From the NCBI GenBank assembly GCA_029260515.1, contig JAJDDC010000102.1, forward strand, positions 1 to 64,000: DNA of 64,000 nt, written 5' to 3'. Position 1 is the first letter of the stretch, and each line of letters begins with the position of its first letter. The DNA is from Phycisphaerales bacterium (lineage in GTDB: Bacteria > Planctomycetota > Phycisphaerae > Phycisphaerales > UBA1924). Positions 34,329-42,282 of this stretch are shown in pieces. Made by a program: the position numbers and the translations under genes. The notes below the pieces were generated by a model that was not told the origin of the DNA, did no database searches, and was given only the letters and a program-made list of their open reading frames with translations.

Positions 34329-35621
34329 TTACGGGCAGCCGGCGCCGAAGGCGACCAGGAACGCGACGACGTCGTCGAAGTTCCACTCGCCGGCGGGGAG
34401 GGCCAGGTCGGAGCCGCAGCCCGACGCGCCGAAGGAGACGAGGAAGGCGACCACGTCGTCGAAGTTGAGCTCGCCGACGGGGAGGGCCAGGTCGGCCACG
34501 GAGCAGGCGCCCGGGAGGGTCTCGCCACAGCCGCCGCCCGGTCCGTACATCTCGAGGAAGGACTGGGAGTTGGGCGTGCCGCCGGCGCAGGAGAAGCCGC
34601 CGAAGAAGAAGGTGCCGACGTAGGTGGTGATGGTGGGCGGGCAGGAGGGCCCGGAGGTGTAGACGTCCACGGCATCGAGCTCGGTGCCTGTGGGATCGGT
34701 GGGCGTCGCGCAGGGCGCGAGCGTGCAGCCGACCGGGGCGACCATCAGCGCGCCGTTGGCGCCCTTGGTGGCGCCGGCGACGGGCCCGCCGGGCTGCACG
34801 GGCAGCAGCGACTGGTCGAAGCGCATGGAGAAGGAGAAGTCGTTGAGGCCGTCGCCGTCACGGTCGCCGAAGGTCGGGAAGCCGTAGATGGCGCCGCCGG
34901 AGATGCCGGTGCCGGCGTCATCGACCAGGTCCGAGTCGCCGAGCTCGAAGATGAGGCTGGGCGCCGCGGAGGCGAAGTCGAGGGTCAGGGTGTAGGTGGC
35001 GACGAAGCCCGGGGGGATGCCCGGGAGGGCGCCGGGGATGTCGGTCAGGGTCAGGTCGAAGATGCAGGAGCGGCCGGAGGGGCCGGGGAAGTCGGCGCCG
35101 AAGCCGTTGTCGTTGTCCGACCAGGTGAGGATGAGGTCGTAGTCGACGATGCCGTCACCGATCGAGTTGAGATCGGTGTCGGTGTCGGGGGCGATGATGC
35201 CGTAGGCGATGACGATGCAGTCAACGACGCAGTCGGCGCCGATGTCGCCCATCCAGCCGTTCCACGTGCCCTCGCAGGGTGTGGCGGCGGTGGCGCAGAC
35301 GGTGGGGATGCCACCGAAGACGATGTCACCGAGCCCGTCGCCGTCGGCGTCGGGGTTGTCGATGATGCCGACGGTGCCGCCGGTGCCACAGGGATCGCTG
35401 TTGTTCGCGATCCACTTGGGGCTGGAGACGTTGCGCTGCTGGACGCCGTAGGGCGTGGCGATGCGCTCACCAGTCTTGAGGTTGTAGTAGATGTTGGCGA
35501 CGGGCCATGCCTTCATCGTCTTGTTCGAAATCTGCAAATCGGGTGTCTCGGCGCCCATAGCGATGCCGGAGGTCAGACAACCGGCTGCCATCGCGAGACT
35601 CAGACCACACAATGCCTTCAT
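34329..35621 (-). CDS. Secreted protein with C-terminal GC-type dockerin-like repeats
   Basis: 430-aa exported protein. A signal peptide (about 1-23) precedes a large Asp/Gly-rich domain with repeated DPDADGDGLGD and DRDGDGLNDF calcium-type motifs. The C-terminal 58 residues hold two copies of the pattern SDLALPxGEWNFDDVVAFLVxFG and end in GAGCP, the Phycisphaerae 'GC-type dockerin' tail thought to direct sorting or anchoring. Enzymatic function is not recognisable. GGAG lies before the ATG and a strong terminator follows. A second gene with the same tail is at 46584. Confidence 0.82.
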   Translation of the reverse strand: MKALCGLSLAMAAGCLTSGIAMGAETPDLQISNKTMKAWPVANIYYNLKTGERIATPYGVQQRNVSSPKWIANNSDPCGTGGTVGIIDNPDADGDGLGDIVFGGIPTVCATAATPCEGTWNGWMGDIGADCVVDCIVIAYGIIAPDTDTDLNSIGDGIVDYDLILTWSDNDNGFGADFPGPSGRSCIFDLTLTDIPGALPGIPPGFVATYTLTLDFASAAPSLIFELGDSDLVDDAGTGISGGAIYGFPTFGDRDGDGLNDFSFSMRFDQSLLPVQPGGPVAGATKGANGALMVAPVGCTLAPCATPTDPTGTELDAVDVYTSGPSCPPTITTYVGTFFFGGFSCAGGTPNSQSFLEMYGPGGGCGETLPGACSVADLALPVGELNFDDVVAFLVSFGASGCGSDLALPAGEWNFDDVVAFLVAFGAGCP

Positions 35622-36150
35622 GAGAAAGCTCCTCTCGTTTGAACCACAACTTGATACGACCCCAGGTCGGGATCAGCCAGAACTCATCGTGACGGGCGCA
35701 GGCCACGCCCACCCCATCAGCGAGACAAACTACTTACTCGCGCCTCGTGCGCAGACCCTCTCTCCATCCGGCACGCGCCGTGGCCCCGCCCCTGTCAGGG
35801 AGGATTGCCTCCGGTCACGCGCCTCTATCCCCTCCGACCCGCGGGTGTCGGACGGCCAACCAAACGCCGAAACACACCGACACCGCGGGTACGAGACTCC
35901 ATCTCGAATATACCCAGAGGGACGGTGAATGCAATAGCCCAAACCCCGAAAACGGAAACATTGGATCAGACGGTATACGCCCGTCATTCCTCGCCATTTC
36001 GCCAAACAAACCCATTGTCACGCCCTGCCGGAATGCCGGGCATTGGGGTACGCCGCGAGTGCGGCGGATCCCGATACGCACCGCCCCGGGTCCGGATGCG
36101 GGTCGTTCCGAGAAAATGGGCGAGGCAGACGCGCACGGTGTGAAAATGGG
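35622..36150. other. 529-bp intergenic region of lower GC content
   Basis: Lies between two minus-strand genes, carA and the dockerin-tailed protein gene. GC is visibly lower than in the neighbourhood, notably at 35890-36010. Open frames in it have no ribosome sites and no recognisable motifs. The promoter of the secreted-protein gene should be at its left end. The composition suggests an acquired or decayed stretch. Confidence 0.5.
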
Positions 36151-37407
36151 CTACCCCGCCGCGACGCCAGGCGCGGTCGCGCGGGCGCCCATCAGCTCGA
36201 CGAAGCGGTCGAACAGGGGCGCCGCGTCGTGCGGGCCGGGCGACGCCTCCGGGTGGAACTGGACGGCGAAGATCGGACGTTCCCGGACGCGGAAGCCCGC
36301 GAGGGTGGCGTCGTTGAGGTGTGTGTGGGTGGGCTCGGCGCCGAGGGGGGCGAGCGAGGCGGGGTCCACCGCAAAGCCGTGGTTCTGGCTGGTGATCTGC
36401 ACACGCCCGCTCGTCGCGTCCAGGACGGGCTGGTTGGCGCCCCTGTGCCCGAAGGGGAGCTTGAACGTCGTCGCGCCCATCGCCAGCGCGAGCAGCTGGT
36501 GGCCCAGGCAGATGCCAAAGGTCGGGACCGCGATCGGGTCGGCGGCGAAGAGCAGCTCGCGGAGGGTCTCGATGGTCTGTTCGACGGCGGCGGGGTCGCC
36601 CGGGCCGTTGGAGATGAACAGGCCGTCGGCCTCACCTTGCACGAAAATCGCGCGGAGGTCGGCGGCGGGGATGTCGTGGGGGACGAGGCGGACGGCGCAG
36701 CCGCGGTCGGTGAGGTGGCGGAGGATGTTGCGCTTGGCGCCGCAGTCGAGGGCGATGACGCGGGGGTGGTGGTCGTTCGGGCCTGATTTTTCCGGGTCGA
36801 GCCCCGCGTCCATGGGCGGGCGCCAGTCGCCGAGGGTCTCGGCCCAGGACTGCTCGCTGGAGCAGCCGGCGAGGGCGGCGAGGTTCTGGCCCTCCATGGA
36901 CTTGGCGCCGCGGGCGCGGGCGACGAGGTCCTCGTCGGAAATGGTGTCGTCGTCGGTGAGGGCGCCCTGGACGACGCCGCCGGCGCGGAGGATCCGCGTC
37001 AGGGCGCGGGTGTCGAGGCCCTCGATCCCGAGGACGCCCGACTCGGCGAGGAACTCCGAGAGCGAGCGGGTGGCGCGGAAGTTGGAGTGGCGGCGGGCCA
37101 GCTCGTGGACGACGAAGCCCGCGGCCTGGACCTTGGCGGCCTCGAGGTCCTCGTCGTTGACGCCGGTGTTGCCGACGAGGGGGGTGGTCTCGACGAGGAT
37201 CTGGCCCGAGTAGGAGGGGTCGGTGAGCGACTCCTGGTAGCCGGTCATGGCGGTGTTGAAGACGACCTCGCCAAGGGTGACGAGGTTGCGGCCCGCGGCG
37301 CCGAAGGGGCGGCCCCGGAAGACGTCGCCCGTGGCCAACGCGAGGCGGGCGACGCGGGGGGCGTCGGTGGCCTGTCGTGCGTGATCGCGTGGGCGTGCGT
37401 GCGTCAC
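36151..37407 (-). CDS. carA: Carbamoyl-phosphate synthase small subunit
   Basis: Glutamine amidotransferase subunit of carbamoyl-phosphate synthase, feeding arginine and pyrimidine synthesis, 418 aa. The N-terminal CarA domain (NLVTLGEVVFNTAMTGYQESLTDPSY-type segment) is followed by the class-I amidotransferase domain with nucleophile Cys in FGICLGHQLL, and His/Glu in FHPEASPGPHD. The start is the GTG at 37407, as homologs begin shortly before ARLALATGDVF. carB is not adjacent. It is divergent from priA with only 19 bp between start codons. Confidence 0.96.
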   Translation of the reverse strand: MTHARPRDHARQATDAPRVARLALATGDVFRGRPFGAAGRNLVTLGEVVFNTAMTGYQESLTDPSYSGQILVETTPLVGNTGVNDEDLEAAKVQAAGFVVHELARRHSNFRATRSLSEFLAESGVLGIEGLDTRALTRILRAGGVVQGALTDDDTISDEDLVARARGAKSMEGQNLAALAGCSSEQSWAETLGDWRPPMDAGLDPEKSGPNDHHPRVIALDCGAKRNILRHLTDRGCAVRLVPHDIPAADLRAIFVQGEADGLFISNGPGDPAAVEQTIETLRELLFAADPIAVPTFGICLGHQLLALAMGATTFKLPFGHRGANQPVLDATSGRVQITSQNHGFAVDPASLAPLGAEPTHTHLNDATLAGFRVRERPIFAVQFHPEASPGPHDAAPLFDRFVELMGARATAPGVAAG

Positions 37408-37411
37408 TGGG

Positions 37412-37420
37412 TAGAGTCTA
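37412..37420. promoter_or_regulatory. Shared palindromic -10 for carA and priA
   Basis: TAGAGTCTA. On the plus strand TAGAGT lies 9 nt before the priA GTG; on the minus strand TAGACT lies 7 nt before the carA GTG. It is the centre of the 19-bp gap between the two start codons. Confidence 0.55.
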
Positions 37421-37426
37421 GCGCTT

Positions 37427-39883
37427 GTGAGCGATCCATCACTCTTTGCACACGAGGGTTCGGCGGACGATTCGCCCGACGCGGCGTTGGGCGAGGGGGA
37501 GGTGTACGCGCGGGTCGCCGTCGAGCGCGCGATCGAGGGCGAGGCGGGCGAGGGCCTGCTGTACAGGGGCGAGGGGCTGCGGGTGGGCGACCGGGTCGAG
37601 GCGCCCCTGGGGCGGGGCAACAAGACCGCCGGCGGGATCGTCGTCGCGGTCGGGGGCGCGGAACTGCTGGCGGGATTCGACCCGAGGCGGGTCAAGGCGG
37701 CTGCGGGCACGGGGCGGGGGTCGCTGCGCCCGGCGCTGGTCGAGCTGGCGCGGTGGATCAGCTCGTACTACGTCACGCCCCTTGGGACCGTGCTCGCGAC
37801 GATGACGCCGGCGGCGGTGAAGGCGGGGACCGGGCGAAGGACGCGGGTGTGCGTCGAGCCGACGGAGCTACCTGCTCCCGCACCACGGCGCCCGGGTGAC
37901 GAGCCCCCGGCGCGAGCCGGGGGAACCGGGGGCGGCGGGCATGGTTCGGGTCCCCCAGCTTGCGCTGGGGGCTCGTTGGAGGGGGGGTTGACGCCCAGCG
38001 TGCGGGCGGCGCTGGAGAAGATCCGGGCGCTGCCGGCGTCGGCGTTCCCGGTCGAGGCGCGGGAGCTTGCGCGGCTCGTGGAGGCGCCCAACGCGGGTCC
38101 GATCAACAAGCTGGTCGCGGCGGGGTACCTGCGCGAGGTCGAGGTGCGGACGGTGCGGGCGCCCGAGGCGTTCTGGGAGTCGAGGCGGGTCGAGGCGGCG
38201 CAGAGCCGTGTGGTCGAACCGACCGTTGCGCAGTCGGCGGCGATCGGGGGGATCGGGGGCTCGCTGGGCTCGTTCGGCGTGCACCTGCTCCGGGGCGTGA
38301 CCGGGTCTGGCAAGACGGAGGTGTACCTGCGGGTGATCGAGCGGGCGCTGGAGGCGGGCAGGACGGCGTTGGTGCTGGTGCCGGAGATCTCGCTGACGCC
38401 GCAGACGGCCGGTCGGTTTATCGACCGCTTCGCGGACCACGGCGTGGCGGTCCTGCACTCGGGTCTGACGGCATCGACGCGGCACAAGCAGTGGGCGGCC
38501 GCGGCGAGCGGGGACGCGCGTGTGGTCGTGGGTGTGCGGTCGGCGGTGTTCGCGCCCTTGCCGGGGCTTGGCGTGATCATCGTCGATGAGGAGCACGACT
38601 CGTCGTACAAGCAGGACCAGGCGCCGCGGTACCACGGGCGGGACGTGGCGATCAAGCGGTCGCAGATCGAGGGGTGTCCGGTGGTGCTCGGGTCGGCGAC
38701 GCCGTCGCTGGAGAGCTGGCACAACGCGTGGAAGGGGCGGTACCGGTTGTGGGAGTTGCCCGAACGCGTGGGTGGCGGGGCGATGCCTCGGGTCCAGATC
38801 GTGGACCTGGGCGCGGAGCGGCGGCTCCGCCGATCGCTCGACGGGCGCGACCCGCACGTGCTCGACGCGATCGGGCCGACGCTCGAGCGGGCGATCGACA
38901 CGACGGTCCGCGCCGGCGGGCAGGTCATCCTCTTGCAGAACCGGCGGGGGTACGCCGGGTACGTCGCGTGCCCGGACTCGACGTGCGGGTGGCGGCTCGA
39001 GTGCACCGAGTGCGACGCGACGATGGTTGTGCACCGGGCGGGCGCGCGCAGGGGGTATGTCCGCTGCCACCACTGCCTGGCCCAGCAGCTGCGCCCCGAG
39101 GTCTGCCCGGCGTGCGGCAAGCGGCTGATCGACCTGAGCGTGGGCACGCAGCGGGTGGAGGAAGAACTCGAACGCCGGTTCGGCACAACGCTGGGCCTGA
39201 TCGCGGGCGAGACGATGGCGCGGGTGGACTCGGACACGATGGGCAATGCCCGGGCGTACTTCGACGTGCTTGAGCGGTTCGGCAGGGGCGAGCTCAGGCT
39301 GCTGCTGGGCACGCAGATGATCGCGAAGGGGCTCGACTACCCGGGCGTGCGCCTCGTGGGCGTGATCAACGCGGACACGGCGCTGGGGCTTGCGGACTTT
39401 CGCGCCGGCGAGCGGACGTTCCAGCTCGTGTCGCAGGTCGCGGGGCGGGCGGGGCGAGGGGCGGAGACGGGTGTCGTGATCGTGCAGACGTTCGCGCCCG
39501 AGGAGCCGGCGTTGACGCGCGCGGCGTCGCACGACGCGGTCGGGTTTGCGCGCATGGAGCTGGAGACGCGGGTGCGGGCGGGGCTGCCGCCGGCGACGCG
39601 GATGGCGCGGGTTGTGGTGCGGGACGAGGACCTGGACAAGGCGACGGATCTTGCCGAGCGGATCGTTGTCGCGCTCAAGCAGAGCGCGGGCGAGGGTGTG
39701 TGGGTGGACGGGCCGTGGCCGTGCGCGATCGCGCGGGTCGCGGGGCGGCACCGGATCGGGATCGACGTGGTCGCGCCCGACGCGGGGCGTCTGCGCACGA
39801 CGCTGACCGCGGCGCGGGCGGCGGGGCTACTGACGAGCGACCGCCAGGTCGCGGTGGACGTGGACCCGGTGGCGCTGCTCTAG
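37427..39883 (+). CDS. priA: Primosomal protein N' (replication restart helicase PriA)
   Basis: 818-aa superfamily 2 helicase that reloads the replisome at stalled forks. In order: 3'-DNA-binding domain (about 26-110), winged-helix region (about 188-245), helicase with Walker A GVTGSGKT (290-297), DEEH (387-390), GSATPSLESW, the Zn-binding cysteine cluster (CGWRLECTEC, RCHHC, CPACGKRL, about 510-565), and the C-terminal GLDYPGVRLVGVINADT and QVAGRAGRG motifs. Residues about 151-187 (PRRPGDEPPARAGG...SLEGG) are encoded by an in-frame palindromic repeat in the linker between the first two domains. The GTG at 37427 is chosen; another at 37502 is possible. Confidence 0.95.
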   Translation: MSDPSLFAHEGSADDSPDAALGEGEVYARVAVERAIEGEAGEGLLYRGEGLRVGDRVEAPLGRGNKTAGGIVVAVGGAELLAGFDPRRVKAAAGTGRGSLRPALVELARWISSYYVTPLGTVLATMTPAAVKAGTGRRTRVCVEPTELPAPAPRRPGDEPPARAGGTGGGGHGSGPPACAGGSLEGGLTPSVRAALEKIRALPASAFPVEARELARLVEAPNAGPINKLVAAGYLREVEVRTVRAPEAFWESRRVEAAQSRVVEPTVAQSAAIGGIGGSLGSFGVHLLRGVTGSGKTEVYLRVIERALEAGRTALVLVPEISLTPQTAGRFIDRFADHGVAVLHSGLTASTRHKQWAAAASGDARVVVGVRSAVFAPLPGLGVIIVDEEHDSSYKQDQAPRYHGRDVAIKRSQIEGCPVVLGSATPSLESWHNAWKGRYRLWELPERVGGGAMPRVQIVDLGAERRLRRSLDGRDPHVLDAIGPTLERAIDTTVRAGGQVILLQNRRGYAGYVACPDSTCGWRLECTECDATMVVHRAGARRGYVRCHHCLAQQLRPEVCPACGKRLIDLSVGTQRVEEELERRFGTTLGLIAGETMARVDSDTMGNARAYFDVLERFGRGELRLLLGTQMIAKGLDYPGVRLVGVINADTALGLADFRAGERTFQLVSQVAGRAGRGAETGVVIVQTFAPEEPALTRAASHDAVGFARMELETRVRAGLPPATRMARVVVRDEDLDKATDLAERIVVALKQSAGEGVWVDGPWPCAIARVAGRHRIGIDVVAPDAGRLRTTLTAARAAGLLTSDRQVAVDVDPVALL
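37898..37978. repeat. Family-3 palindromic element inside priA
   Basis: 81 nt (27 codons). Two hairpins, CCCCCGGC-GCGA-GCCGGGGG and CCCCAGC-TTGC-GCTGGGG, lie within outer arms CGAGCCCCC and GGGGGCTCG. It is read in frame as part of residues 157-184 of PriA. A second copy lies at 39924-40003, in the same orientation. Confidence 0.85.
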
Positions 39884-39923
39884 GCGGCGGCGAGTCCGGA
39901 GCCGACGGCGCGATGACGCGATT

Positions 39924-40003
39924 GACGAGCCCCCGGCGCGAGCCGGGGGAACCGGGGACCGTGTGTGTTCTCGGGTCCCCTCGCTTGCGCGAGGGGCTCG
40001 TTG
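39924..40003. repeat. Family-3 palindromic element, intergenic copy
   Basis: The same architecture as the copy inside priA: GACGAGCCCCCGGC, hairpin, spacer, TCGGGTCCCC...GAGGGGCTCGTTG. It lies in the 206-bp gap between priA and murD. Confidence 0.85.
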
Positions 40004-40077
40004 TGGAGGGTGTCGCCTCGAGGGGTGTGTTCGGAGGCGGGCTGGATGCCCGCACTCCTGGCGGGCGGGGGGGCGGT

Positions 40078-40083
40078 TAGGAT
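40078..40083 (+). promoter_or_regulatory. Leaderless-type -10 box, murD
   Basis: TAGGAT, 6 nt, then ATG at 40090. Confidence 0.75.
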
Positions 40084-40089
40084 GCGCCG

Positions 40090-41430
40090 ATGGGCGAGTT
40101 CGACGGGCAACGCGTGGTGGTGATGGGGCTCGGGCGCTTCGGCGGGGGGCTGGGCGTGGCGCGCTGGCTGGCGTCGCAGGGCGCGGACGTGCTCGTGACC
40201 GACAAGGAGCCCGAGGCGAGGCTGCACGAATCGGTCCGGGGGCTGCGGGCGTTGGTTGACGCAGGGCGGATCGAGCTGCGCCTGGGCGAGCACAACGTCA
40301 GCGACTTTACGACGTGCGACATGGTTGTGGTGAACCCCGGCGTGGCCAAGCCCTGGGACAACCGGTTCGTGCGCGCTGGCGAGGCGAGCGGGGCGCGGGT
40401 CACGACGGAGATCGCGTTGCTGTGCGAGCGGCTGCCCTCGCGCGAACGCGTGATCGGCGTCACCGGCACGAGCGGCAAGAGCACCACCGCGTCGATGATC
40501 CACCACGGGCTGGGTGGGATGGGCGTGCGGTCGCATTTCGGGGGCAACATCGGCGGGTCGATGCTCGAGAATCTGGGCGAGGTGCGCGCCGAGGACTGGG
40601 TGGTCCTGGAGCTTTCGAGCGCGATGCTCCACTGGCTCGGGCGCGAGCCGGCGGCGCCCGCCCCGGGCGTCGCGGTCGTGACCAACTTCGAGGCAAACCA
40701 CATCGACTGGCACGGCTCGATCGAGCACTACGAGCAGAGCAAGCGGCGCCTTCTCGACATGCAGGCTGCCGGGGATCGCGCCGTCATCGGCCCGGGCGTG
40801 CACGCGTGGGTGACGAGCCCGGGCGTCGAGCGGATCGAGATCGACGCGGGCGAGGGCGTGGGCGGGTGTGTGCTGCCCGGGGCGCACAACGCGCTCAACG
40901 CGGAGGTCGCGGCACGGGCGATCGGGGCGGCGCTCGGACGCGGGCGTGTTGACGAGGCGCGTGACGCGGTCCGGTCGTTCGCGGGACTCCCCCACCGACT
41001 GCGTCTGGTGCACGAGGTCGGGGGCGTGCGTGCGTACGATGATTCCAAGTCCACGACGCCCGCCGCGACGCTGCTGGCGGTCGAGGCTGTCTCCGGCGCG
41101 ATCGACAACGGCGAGGCGGGCGTGCACCTGATCGCGGGTGGGTACGACAAGGGCGTGGACTTGTCTGCGATCGCCGCGCTGGGCGACCGGATCGGCGGGC
41201 TCTACGCGATCGGGCAGACCGGCGGATCGCTTCTGGGCGGGTCCAACGCGCTGGCGTGCGGCACGCTCGAACGCGCGGTGGGCGAGGCGATGGGGCGTGC
41301 GAAGAACGGCGACGCGGTTCTGCTGAGCCCGGGGTGCGCGTCGTGGGATCAGTTCGAGAACTTCGAGCAGCGCGGCAGGCGATTCGCCGACCTGGTGCGG
41401 GGCGCGGGCGGGCGGAGGCGGACCGCGTGA
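40090..41430 (+). CDS. murD: UDP-N-acetylmuramoylalanine--D-glutamate ligase
   Basis: Adds D-glutamate to UDP-MurNAc-L-Ala in peptidoglycan synthesis, 446 aa. The N-terminal VVVMGLGRFGGGLGVARWL domain, the ATP loop VIGVTGTSGKSTTASM (about 118-134), ILNAxNFEANHIDWHGS and the C-terminal DDSKSTTPAATLLAV and LIAGGYDKGVDLS motifs identify it. It shows that this lineage makes peptidoglycan precursors. No other mur gene is adjacent. The ATG has TAGGAT exactly 6 nt upstream. Its stop overlaps the next GTG by GTGA. Confidence 0.95.
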   Translation: MGEFDGQRVVVMGLGRFGGGLGVARWLASQGADVLVTDKEPEARLHESVRGLRALVDAGRIELRLGEHNVSDFTTCDMVVVNPGVAKPWDNRFVRAGEASGARVTTEIALLCERLPSRERVIGVTGTSGKSTTASMIHHGLGGMGVRSHFGGNIGGSMLENLGEVRAEDWVVLELSSAMLHWLGREPAAPAPGVAVVTNFEANHIDWHGSIEHYEQSKRRLLDMQAAGDRAVIGPGVHAWVTSPGVERIEIDAGEGVGGCVLPGAHNALNAEVAARAIGAALGRGRVDEARDAVRSFAGLPHRLRLVHEVGGVRAYDDSKSTTPAATLLAVEAVSGAIDNGEAGVHLIAGGYDKGVDLSAIAALGDRIGGLYAIGQTGGSLLGGSNALACGTLERAVGEAMGRAKNGDAVLLSPGCASWDQFENFEQRGRRFADLVRGAGGRRRTA

Positions 41431-42266
41431 AGAGACTCCTGGGCATCTGTATTGTCGCGGCGTGCGTGGGCCTGTGCGGATGCGCAGGTGCGCCCCCGGT
41501 GGTCGCGCACGAGCCGGCGGACACGGGCGAGGGCGTCGGCGGGGAGACGATCGATGCCGAAGGGCCCGGCGATGCGGCGCCCGCCGATACCGATGACGCT
41601 GGCGGGCTGATGGACGTTTTTCCGCACGTGCGTGTGGACACGTTGCGCGGCGTGGTGGAGTTCGACGGGATCGTACCGCTCGACTGCCACGACCCCGAAA
41701 CGCCGGATGTGTACCTGGAGCTGGTCGCGTGCACGAGGGGGACGCGTGAGCACGAGTCGCTCGTCATGACCGAGGCGAAGCCCTCGCACGTGCACGCGGC
41801 GCTGCTGCTGGCGGGCTTCGAGCCCGGGTCGCCCGGCGGGCTGGGCGGGCGGGCGGCGGACGGGTCGCGCGTCGCGGCGTCGGACCCGCGCGGGGACCCG
41901 GTGCGGGTGACAATCGTGTACGAGGACGCGGAAGGCAGGACAACCGAAACGGACGCGGCTGAAATGATTGCGCACATCGACACCGGCGCACGGATCGAGA
42001 CGGCGGGGTGGGTGTTCGGCGGGTCGGCCTTCGTCGAATACCGGGAGAACGAGTTCTACGACGCGGACGGGACGGGGCTGCTGATCGGGCTGGCGACGTT
42101 CGGGGCGCCGCACCTCGACGGGCCCACGTTCGGGGGCGAGACGATCGGGCTCGCGGAGGTCTTCAGCCCCGAGGCGGCGGTGGCCGAGCCGGTGTGGGTC
42201 GCGGACGCGGCACGCGTGCCGGCGTATCTCACGCGGGTGGTCGTGCGTCTGAGCCGGCCCGAGTAG
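41427..42266 (+). CDS. YdjY-domain lipoprotein
   Basis: 279-aa exported protein with a YdjY-type domain. A signal with lipobox (VGLCGC, Cys19) precedes an acidic linker and the conserved block VVEFDGIVPLDCHDPETPDVYLELVACTRGTREHESLV (about 72-108, shown in part) then TEAKPSHVHAALLLAGFEPG. The function of the family is unknown. It overlaps murD by four bases and is probably co-expressed. The C-terminal half repeats a strand-rich pattern (GGSAFVEYRENEFYDADGTG). Confidence 0.82.
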   Translation: MKRLLGICIVAACVGLCGCAGAPPVVAHEPADTGEGVGGETIDAEGPGDAAPADTDDAGGLMDVFPHVRVDTLRGVVEFDGIVPLDCHDPETPDVYLELVACTRGTREHESLVMTEAKPSHVHAALLLAGFEPGSPGGLGGRAADGSRVAASDPRGDPVRVTIVYEDAEGRTTETDAAEMIAHIDTGARIETAGWVFGGSAFVEYRENEFYDADGTGLLIGLATFGAPHLDGPTFGGETIGLAEVFSPEAAVAEPVWVADAARVPAYLTRVVVRLSRPE

Positions 42267-42282
42267 GGTCTGCGGGGTTGAC

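Noticed and set aside
35730-36081. Short ORFs in the low-GC gap before carA
   Set aside because: No start signals or motifs; they may be remnants but nothing supports a gene.
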